In this document: piece by piece, positions 1 to 10,200 of the stretch
How positions within the stretch are numbered: position 1 is the stretch's first letter
How the letters are laid out: every line of letters starts with the position of its first letter
Assembly: GCA_905221605.1 (NCBI GenBank)
Contig: CAJNDS010001591.1
Location: 308,040-372,039 of the forward strand
Source: Symbiodinium natans
Taxonomy: Eukaryota > Sar > Dinophyceae > Suessiales > Symbiodiniaceae
Direction: 5' to 3'
Length of the DNA: 64,000 bases
The notes under the pieces: model-generated
The model's input: only the letters and a program-made list of their open reading frames with translations
What the model was told of the DNA's origin: nothing
The model's database searches: none
Made by a program: the position numbers and the translations under genes

Positions 1-537
1 ATCGGAATTATAGTTGTATTGGGTTCTATGACCCAAATCTTGGGGTTCACGTGGTCCCCAAGGTATTAAGTGTCCTGCATGAGACAACATCCCTATGCAA
101 AAAAAAGTGTCCTTGTTCAAGATGCAGCCCACGTTCTCGATGTCGGACACTTGGGGGCTTCGACCTGTACGGACCCGTTTAGAGTTTTTGACCCATGTGG
201 GGGTTTTACGCTATTAGACAATTAGGGGTACCTTATTGGGGTCCTTATAATAAGGAGGTCCTACCATTAGGGGGTCTATATATCGGGCGGTCCTCGTAAA
301 CCCCCCATGTCATCGTCGTTTATCCCATGTTGTGCAGGGTCTCGGTGCTGGGGCTTCAAGCAGGCGAAGCACAGGATCCGAAGTCAGGTGCTGCAGACCT
401 GGTTTAGGGTTTAGGGTTTAGGGTTTAGGGTCGGACCACGCCCAAACAAGCATGTGCCTGAGGCATGTGGCAGTGTGCAGAAAGGGTGGCCCTAAACCCT
501 ACCTAAACCCTAAACCCTAAACCCTAAACCCTAATCC
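1..537. other. Region downstream of rlmN
   Basis: Holds the right part of a family B element (1-64), a family A element (194-310) and telomere-type blocks at 402-431 (TTTAGGG) and 490-545 (CCCTAAA). No convincing exon was found here. Confidence 0.6.
194..310. mobile_element. Family A inverted-repeat element
   Basis: Starts CATGTGGGGGTTTTACG and ends CGTAAACCCCCCATGT. The interior reads GGGGTACCTTATTGGGGTCC then a TAAGGA..TCCTA segment, shared by all copies. It is about 100 bp, non-coding and MITE-like. Confidence 0.8.
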
Positions 538-619
538 CTAAACCCACGGGCCTTCCAGCTTTGCCAGCTGGCCGCAGGCAGCCGCAATGTCACGGCCATG
601 ATGCCGCCTCTCGAAGACC
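538..619 (-). CDS. rlmN: rlmN exon 23 (last)
   Basis: Reads RVFERRHHGRDIAAACGQLA then KLEGPWV and TAG. AACGQL carries the second mechanistic Cys (Cys355 of E. coli RlmN). The stop lies in the first unit of the flanking telomere block (GTTTAGGG). A GTGGGT just before could also be a donor to a short further exon. Confidence 0.9.
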
Positions 620-3600
620 CTGCCAGACACACATGGCATCCCAAATGTGAAGTAGGGTTTAGGGTTTAGGGTTTGGGGTTTAGGGTTTGGGCTGTAGGGT
701 ATACGAATCAAGATATGAAGAAGGGTTTACATTTCTTGTATCCCCAACAGGCCACCAAGTATATACACTCACCAATATTAAAGAGGAACCTTATATACAC
801 TCACTAATAACAGTAATATATACCCTGCTTCACATGGCATTAGGCATGTTTCGCTCATCGATAAACCCTTCATCACTCCGCTATGAACCCTTCATCACGC
901 CCAACCCTGCGAACCCTTAGTCGCCCCGACCCCTGCACACCAAAAACACCGTGTAGCACAGACCCTAAACCCGAAAAACCCTAAAACCCCTACCCCTAAA
1001 CCCTAAACCCTAAACCCTAAACCTTTTGCCATGGGCCCGTCCTGATGTCGCTCTCGGCAAGAATCTGCAGAAACTCATCCACCGCCTTCGGGGAGGGCTC
1101 TTCGTAAGCGTAGGCGTTGCCTGCCCAAGAGTGAGCCCAAAACCCTAAACCCGAAACCCTAAACCCTAACCCCTATGCTCCGAAGAGCTTCGGAAGGGAA
1201 CTGGGGGCCAACGTGGAAACGTTCGGAAAGATATACACATAAATAGAACTAAAAATGTAGATAAATGAATACATATCTATATGTATGATAGATGAATAAA
1301 GACATGTACATACATGAGGCAATCTTTAACGCACTGTACTGGGATCTCGTCGGGTCCGCAGTTTTCCCACCAAAGTGCATGCGACAGAAATAGAGCTTCT
1401 AATGGGAGACTCCTGCTTTAGGGTTTAGGGTTTGGGTTTTCGGGTTTAGCAATGATGCAAGCAAGCTGTGAGTAGCTGCAAGCAGGCAGGGAATGGCGTT
1501 GCCACCGGTTCAAGAGAGACCAAGAGACCATGCGGGAATTGGGCACAGGACCTGAAGAACTTCAATTCTACGTGTATGCAAGTCCAAGTTCTCAGGCACG
1601 CAATCGCATGCCGCCTGCGAACAAAGCCGGCCTTCGAACGCATTGTATGGGATCAAGTTCACCTGATCGACATCTGGATGCAGGGTTTAGGCTTTACCTA
1701 AAGACATGTTACACCATTGCCCTTTGATAAGTTTCGGCCTATTTGTTGACATACTCGGTCCCGCAAGTTAAGCGATCTGCCGATGTTTTCCAGCCAGCAC
1801 CTTAAGCCAAGCATCGATAACGGGCCGGCCCGCCAGCAGTGCTGCCAGCTCAGCAGCATGTGCGGGCGAATCATTCACGCCCTTAGGTCGAAGAGACACT
1901 TTTCGAGTGCGGGAAATGGCTATGCAAAACTGTTCAAGGCTCAGTGGTTTCTCTTGCATCAGCTCTTCTCACCCCATGCTAAACAGCGCAGGTGCCTTCA
2001 GCAACACGTAAGACATCATGACGCTTCGCTGCCGCTTCCCTTCCTCGGCACTCATCAGGCCAATGCTTGCAGACTTGGGCCCAAGAATCCACAAAAACAT
2101 AAGGATCCTATGAAGCATGATTCTCCAGAACCCCCCTTCTAGGGCCCTTATACCCCAAGAGTAGGATCCTATTTGTGTTTATGTGGCGTTTGGGCCCCTA
2201 AAGATTGCAGTGTACGACTCTGATCTCTACAGGAAGGTCGCCTCGTCCCAGTGCAGTACATGCCACCTGCGTAGCAACCCTGTAGTGTCTAACCCCCAAA
2301 CCCCAACACCCTAAACCCTACAACCCTACAACCCTAAACCCTAAACCCTAAACCCTGAACCCTAAACGCTTCTTATCGAGCAGACGGAGGCCAGAGACTC
2401 TTCTACACCGGGTTCCTTTGCCGGGCGGCTCGCTGTCCCATCATGGCAACGTGGTGATCCACGATGCGCAGCAGTCGGTCGATCGGAATCGCCTGCGCCC
2501 TAAACCCTAAACCCTAAACCCTAAACCCTAAACCCTAAACCCTAAACCCTAAACCCTAAACCCTAAACCCTAAACCCTAAACCCTAAGCCTCCCCAGAAT
2601 CGTCTTCACCGACCTCGTTGGCCAGCAAGCAATCCAGAAGTCTGCAACGATGCCATCCAGCAATAGCCCGGGGACTAAACTAGCCCTAAACGATTCATGT
2701 TCCATGTACCCTATTGGGGGTTTAGGGTTTAGGGTTTGGGGTTTAGGGTTTAGAAGGTACCCAAACAGGAATTCTAGTAGGATTTATAGGCCCAAACAGG
2801 GATTCCAGTAGTATAGGGCACAGGATAACGCTAAGATGCAAACTCTCATTGTCTTGCCCACGCCGTCGGACCATTCGCGTTTCTTTCCCGACATCAGCGC
2901 AATAATTTGGCAATGTCTAAACACACTGGGTATACCGTCGTAGCGGTATGCCCCTTCCTTGGGGACGAAATGAACCCCAAAATTGGGTCCTATACACTGA
3001 CTACTATAACTCCTATTAAGGTATATGAACCCTAAACCCTTTTCGGGTTCATTTCGTCCCCAAGGTTATGGAACCCAAAGCACAAGATCATCCATATTAT
3101 AGGGACCCAAAGACAGGCACCCCAACTTTAACTACGACACCGGAAGCCCTCAACCCTTCCGTGGGGCCAGATGAGCCTCAAACGGTTTATGGTCCGTATA
3201 CCTCAATATGCATTACAGCATCATAGGGTGTGTGATCTCAACTTTGGGGGGCTCATAAACCCTCAGACACTCAAAGCTTTGACTCTAAACCCTAAACCCT
3301 AAACCCTGAACCCTAAACTCTTCTTTTTTTCGCGTCCCGTCGCTGAAAGCGTGGCCTTGGCCGAGGGCACCAACTCCTCGCGGAGCCGCTGGTTTGGCGC
3401 GTGGAGGCTGACCTCGGATTGTAGGGTTTAGGGGTTCAGGGGTTTAGGGTTTAGGGGTTTGGGGTTTAGGGTTTCTGGCTTTAGGGGTTTATGGGTTCAG
3501 GGGTTTAGGGTTCAGGGTTTCTGGCTTTAGAGCTTTAGGGTTGTAGGGTTTAGGGTGAGGGTTTTAGGGAGGGTTTGGTTGAGGGTCTAAGGGCTAGGGT

Positions 3601-4238
3601 TTAGGGTTTAGGGTTAGGTGCCCTAAACCCTAAACCCTAAATGCTACACCCTAAACCCTCAACCCTAAACCCTATACCGTGGCGCTCGATGCTGAAGTCG
3701 GATCCCCATGCCATAACCCTATAAGGCCAAAAGCCGAAAAACAAAACAAAAACCCCTAAGCCCTAAACCCAGTTAACCCAAAAAAACGTAAACTCCAAAA
3801 GCCCCCCAGCAAAAGCTACCCTGAACCCCTAAAGCCTACAACCTAACCCCTGAACCCTAAACCCTCTAGACCATAAAATCCCTGTAATCCTAAAAAACCC
3901 CTAAAACACCCTATAAACCCTTTTAACCCTATAAACCCTACAAACCCTACAAACCCTATAAACCCTGTAAACCCTATAATCCCTCTAAGCCCTATAAGCC
4001 CTACAAACCCGATACACCCCAAAATTCGCGCTGTTTAGGTCGGCCGCTCCCTGGTCTCTAGGTTTAGGGTTTATAGGGTTTAGGGTTTAGGGTTTAGGGT
4101 TTAGGGTTTAGGGTTTAGGGTTTAGGGTTTAGGGTTTAGGGTTTAGGGTTCGGGTTTAGGGTTTAGGGTTTAGGCCAAGCATCGGCGAGGCGTACCTTGG
4201 GCAGCTCCTGCCAGATGCTGAGGCGAGGGTGGGGGGGT

Positions 4239-4277
<39 letters not shown>

Positions 4278-7200
4278 TGGGGTTCAAGTTGGGTTTAGTG
4301 ATTAGGGTTTGGGATATAGGGCTTGGGGTTTAGGGTTTGGGGTCTAGCGGGTTCAAGGCTTAGCTGAAACTGTCGAATTGCAACCCCGATCACCGCATGT
4401 TGCATGTACTAAGTTCGCACAAAGGACCTAAACCCCAGAAAGCCGGCTAGAGCCCGATACGCCCTAACAACCCTACAAACCGAACAAACCCTGTACAAAA
4501 ACATATATATATATATATATTTTATACATAAACCCTGTAAACCCAAAACCCGGAGATTTGTAGGATATAACCTAAATATATGGCAAAAAACCCAAAATAG
4601 TAGGTAAATGCTATACTCCCCTTAGAAACTTATTAAAAATAGCATTTTTCACATGCTCTTGGGTTTTACATAAACAAAAGCTGTTAAAAACAAACCCCAA
4701 GGGGGCTATAGAATGGTGCCCGTTCAAGCTTGGTGGTGGTCCTCCAGCAAGCGCTGCATGTTGTGCGGCGACGAGCCCACCGTGGAGATAGTTCTGAGCA
4801 GACGCACAGGTTTACAGAGGGTTTAGGGTTTAGGGTTTAGGGTTTTGGGTTTAGGGATTAGGGTTTAGAGAGGGTAGCGGAAGTGTATACTGGCGAAGGG
4901 AGCCTCTATCTTGCGCAGTGTGCTCTTCTGCCTCAGAAAAGGAGCCTTGCTTCCAGAACTAGGGCTATGTCATGACATGAACTGGCCGACTCCGAAACAC
5001 AAGACTCTCGGACAGGCCTGATTCCTATACTGAGACTAGCCTAAACCGATGGAAGACTGAGTTGCAAGCTACAGTTCTCAACCACAAAAATCCCATGACA
5101 CCGCAGGTAGGATGAAGTGGCGTAGCTGTCACCCTGCCAGCTCTTTAACAATACCTTCTTATGTTGATGGTTTTTGGTAACTCTTTCCTTCCCTTCTCCC
5201 TCTTTTGATCGTTGTCTCTGATTTGTCTATGATCTTCTAAACCCTATTGCTGCTGCTGTTGTGGCGCTATTGGGGGACCGAATATGAGGCAGCCATCCCC
5301 CCCCCCCCCCGCCTTTGTCCGATTTAGTAGGATATAGGGTGTAGGGTTGATTAGCGCATGCAAATTTTACCCCACATTGACCCTAAACCCGAAACCCTAA
5401 ACAGCCACAATATCAAGATTCTTTTGCAGCCAGGGAACATGCTGCTTGGCGCCAGTCCAAAACGAACAGGGTCGACAAAGCCTGTCGCAAGAGAAAGCAC
5501 CGAGCACCTGAATAACATAGGGGCCTTAGGCGTAGGGTTTAGGGTTTAGGGCTGCTATAGGGGTCTTAATAACTAGAACAGGGCTTTGGGGGTTATTGAA
5601 GTATATCGATCAAGGCACCCTAAGGGAATACTATTGGTCATTTTTCCGACCTCTATAATACACGCCGCAGTACGCATGCTCCTGGAGAGAATGCCCACCA
5701 GAACTGAAACCCCAATGGGCGTTGTTTACAAAAATCGTGAAAGCTAAAGACGCTCGAAACCTCGCGGACGCTGATGTTGCTTCCTTGGACTCTATTTACC
5801 GACAGATTAGTAGTAACTATCCTTCACTAGCAGGTATAACCCGTAAAACGTAGGTAAAGAGGGTGCCAGATTGCCCTTCTACAGATAGAACGCGTTGGGG
5901 AGCCCCGATTGTGTATTCTGAACGGGACATGCGAGATGAGAAGACGACCTTGTATAGGAGTGTAAACTTACCCTTGACCCTCGTTACCTACAGTCTTATG
6001 GGTTATGCCTATGAACCAAAGGTAGCTACCACTGAACTGTAGGTAAATAGAGTTTCAGGTAGGGTCCTCACGATGCAGGACTGGGTTGGCCTTAAAACCC
6101 TTGCTAAATAACCCTAATCCCTAAACCTAAACCCGAAACCTTAACCCTAAACCCTAAACCCTACACCCTAAACACTATGAATGAGCGCCTTTCACAGCGG
6201 ACGCAACAGCATCGAAGTTCTCCAACGGCTCGCCTGGCCGTGTGGGGCAACCCTAAACCCGAAACCCTAAACCCTGAACCCTAAACCCTAAACCCAAAAC
6301 CCTCAACCCCCGCAAACCCTACAAACCCTGTAATTATATCAACCCTGCGACAAGCCCTAAAGTCCAAAACCCTATTCATTCAAGCCCTGAACCCTAAACC
6401 CTAAACCCTAAGCAACTAACCCCTACACCCTAAACCCTATAAACCCTAAAGCCTAAAGCCTAAACCCTAAACCCTGAACCCTGAACCCTGAACCCTAAAC
6501 CCTACTCGTCCTTTCCGGCCAGGAGGCCCATCCCCATGAAGACAACGTTGCAGATCGACGAGGAGTGGCCCTGGTCGCGAAAGCAGCTTTCATCGAGAGA
6601 GGGGGTGGGTTCGGGTTTAGGGTTTAGTTTTTAGGGTTTAGGGGCTAGGGTTTAGGGTTTAGGGGTTAGAGTGTCTGTAAGTTGTTTTGTTTTTGGGGGG
6701 GTTCTGTTTAGGGCTCTATAGGGTGTTAGGGTTTCGGGTTGTAGGGCCCCGGGCTTCTGAGGGTATTCGGGCTTCTTGGGTGTTGAGGGTTTAGGCGTCC
6801 CTTTTTTGGGGGGCTCCTATGAGAAAAATACACAGCCTTCAGGATAGACGGGCCGGGCCGCAAACGGGACCATAGTCGTTAAACCCTGGACCCCTCATTT
6901 AGAGATTTGCCCAGTTGCTTGCTTAAGAACCCCCCCCCAAAAAAAAAGAAAAGAAATAATAATGATCCCTATATTGCCCTAATGAGGAGTTTTTTTTTTT
7001 TTTTTTTTTTTGGGGGGGGGGGGGGGGGGGGCTCTAGTTCTTGTGCACCAGTAGTCCGTCGCAAAGTTCAGCTCACGAGTCGGCCGTTCAAGTGCTTTGC
7101 AACCGCAGTCGCCCAAACGAGCCATTTGGGCATTTCCCAACTAGCCCCTGCATGTACCCCAAAATGCTCGAATTCGTATTCTAGGAGCCCCAAAATAGGC

Positions 7201-10200
7201 ACCCCTAGTTTTCGGAAACCCCGCAAACATTCGGCTGAATAGCATCCCAGGACTGCGCGCCCAAAGCCACCGGAAGTTCCAAAGGCAATACTGGCGTTTG
7301 GACTTGCAACATCTTCGAACCTTGAAACGTGCACTCGAACCCAAAACCCTCAACCCTCAACCCTAAACCCTAAATCCTAAACCCCAAACCCTAAACCTTT
7401 AAACCCTGAACCCTAAACCCTAAATCCTGAACCCTACATCCCCGTTCCTTAAATCCACCACTGGCCTTCTGCAGCCGAGCCAGGATGAGCTGCTCCTGGA
7501 TTTCCTCGAGTGAGAAGTGAGGAGATTATAGGGTTTAGGGTTTAGGGTTTAGGGTTTAGGGTTTGGGGCTTAGGGTTTAGGGTTTAGGGTTTCGGGTTTC
7601 GGGTTCAGGGTTTAGGGTTTTTCAAAGGAAAGGGACATAACCCAAGGTTCCCAGGGCTCCCTAAGCTTCCCTCAGGTCCCCTAGGTACCCATGAAGACCC
7701 CTCCCTTAAGAACCCTTTGAGGAGGAGGAATCGAACTGGGTCCTGCTATACTTTAAAGACCCCTTAAGAGCCTAACGCCCTAAGCCCACTGAAAAACGCA
7801 TGAAGCCGAAGACACTGAACCCTAAGCCCTAAACCTTAGACCCTAAACCCTAAACCCTAAACGCCTGCTTGCCACTCAGTAGCACCCGGCCATAGGTTGC
7901 CAAGCAAGCCCATGGTGCCTTCCGCACACTTGCAGGGGATCTGCGAGGACAAATAGGCAGGTTTCCCAAGACGGGGTTTAGGGTTTAGGGTTTAGGGTTT
8001 AGGGTTTAGGGTTTAGGGTTTAGGGTTTAGGGAACGGGGGTGCCCCGAATGGACACCCGGAATGTGGTCGCCCTTGTGAGAGGAACCTCAAGAAAGGTAC
8101 ACATGTCTTGGAATCCCGTATACACCCAAGAGCAACCTAGGATTGAAAAGGGTACCCTTTTAAGGGAAGCTAGACCCCAAAAAGGGGAATAAGGGCCTAT
8201 TCTGGGTCCTAGCCCTAAACCCTAAACCCTAAGCCCAAAACCCTAAACCTGTGAGCCTATGATATGGATCTAATCAGCGGGGGATACGGTGCACGAAGGC
8301 GCCTGTCGCACAGAATGTGCATCCCAGTCGGCAACCAACCTGTCGGGAAATGGCGATATGTCGATTAGGGTTTAGGGTTTAGGGTTTAGGGTTTTAGGGT
8401 TTTAGGGTTTAGGGTTTAGGGTTTAGGGTTTAGGGTTTAGGGTTTAGGGTTTAGGGTTTAGGGTTTAGGGTTTAGGGTTTAGGGTTTAGGGTTTAGGGTT
8501 TAGGGTTAGGTTTAGGGTTTAGGGTTTAGGGTTTAGGGTTTAGGGTTTAGGGTTTAGGGTTTAGGGTTTAGGGTTTAGGGTTTAGGGTTTAGGGTTTAGG
8601 GTTTAGGGTTAGGGGTCGTGTTGCAGTCTGACATCCGATCAACACCTGCCAGGTTCATCGGGGACCTCTTGAATTAATTACCCGCGGACTCGCAGTTCCA
8701 GCGGCCTGTGAAGAGACGCAGAGCGTGTCCCGCTCGCCTCAGTTTTTGGGGTTTAGGGTTTAGGGTTTAGGGTTTGGGGTCTAGGGTCTACGGAGGGTTT
8801 GGGAGCTTAGGAGGAGGGTTTGGGGCCGTTACAGGCTTACAGAGTTGTAAGACTGCCAAGCCCTGCAAAGCTGCGTTACGCCCTCAAGACGCTGAGTGAC
8901 CCTAAACCCTAAACCCTACGACCCCTGCTGTCCCATCGCAGGTGTTTGGGCCAAAGGGCCGCACCGATCAGCCTGCCGTTGTTCAGGATGCTCAGCCTGA
9001 CCGATTCTTCGTGGTAGCCCAAATAGCCAGGTTTAGGGTTTAGGGTTTAGGGCTTAGGGTTTAGGGTACCCTTTCATACCCTAAATAGAATAGAATCCCC
9101 TTGAAGGGACCTCCCAAAATGGGGGTCCGTATATGGGGATCCTATTTGAGGATCAATTTTAAGGTCGCCTACCAAGCTAATTAGGGGTTTTACCTGGCCT
9201 TTTTAAACGATCGTTAAGGGAATGCAAGGGCCAAATTCGGAATAGATTGAGGGGAACCTTTAGGGGTACAGCCTTAGGGGTACGAGCCTTAATCCCTTGA
9301 TTTTCTTGGTAGGCCAATAACCATGTTATACTAAGGGTACCCTTTCTTGAGTTGGTTACTTTGTATTTATAAGGCAACCTTGAACCAAAAAAGAGAAGGT
9401 ACCACTGGGCTGCCAAGTTTTAGGAGGGTTTAGGGTTTAGGGTTTGGGGTTTAGGGCTTAGGGTTCAGGATTTTCGGTTTTGGGATGAACATAGGAAAAT
9501 GGGAGAGCATCCTGCAGTACAACCTCGACATTGGAGTTGTTTCTTGCGGCCCTCCTTCCTTATTCTTCCCCTAAGGCTCTAAGGCCTCCCTTGTTTTTTG
9601 GGTTTTTGGGCCCAAAGGCCTAAGGGTTAAACCCTAAACAGTAAACCCTAAACCCTAAACCCTAAACCCTAAACCCTAAACCCTAAACCCTAAACCCCAC
9701 AATACTATCAAGGGGCCTCACCCGTGTGGTGGATGACCACGGCCTCGACTTCGTTCCCGTCCTCTGCAGAACTCGGAGCATGGCACCGACATGGGGGTGT
9801 TTTGAGGGGGTTCAGGGTTTAGGGTTTAGGGTTTAGGTTTAGGGTTTAGGGTTTAGGGTTTAGGGTTTAGGGTTTAGGGTTTAGGGTTTAGGGTTTAGGG
9901 TACCTTGTTGGGTCCTTATTTGAAGGGAAATCCTACTATTCCGGGGTCTTCTGTAGGGGTCCCCTATGTTCGTACACCACCACATCGAGAAATCGAAGCC
10001 AGGGTCTTGCGGGGAGATTCGAGCTTCGCGATCCTTCAAACCTTAAACCTCATATAACCTATTTATTTCTAAAAAAAAATAATATGCCCTGTATACGTTT
10101 TTTATGACCTCCTATACCCTCATGTACCCCATACCACCCCAAACACACCCTCAAACCCCTGTCCTGAAGCTGGATCAGCAGCTTCATGGTGCCATCGACC

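Noticed and set aside
1771..2140. Minus-strand open frame with one in-frame TGA, possible recoding or pseudogene
   Set aside because: The TGA lies in a 114-bp GC-AG intron between rlmN exons 19 and 20; removing it gives the family sequence without a break.
2596..2655. Extra rlmN exon (LLDCLLANEVGEDDSGE)
   Set aside because: Exons 17 and 18 join at a codon boundary to the family sequence without it; may be a chance frame or an alternative exon.
3676..3720. Extra rlmN exon (DFSIERH)
   Set aside because: Exons 16 and 17 join directly as LA-VSLHAP; no room for it.
4869..4932. Extra rlmN exon (QKSTLRKIEAPFASIHF)
   Set aside because: Exons 14 and 15 already join through a split Ile codon to give ITISTVG; including this piece breaks the phase.
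9500..9560. Second cysteine-cluster-like segment (GCTAGC) near rlmN
   Set aside because: The real CxxxCxxC loop is in exon 9, and exons 7 and 8 join in phase without this piece.
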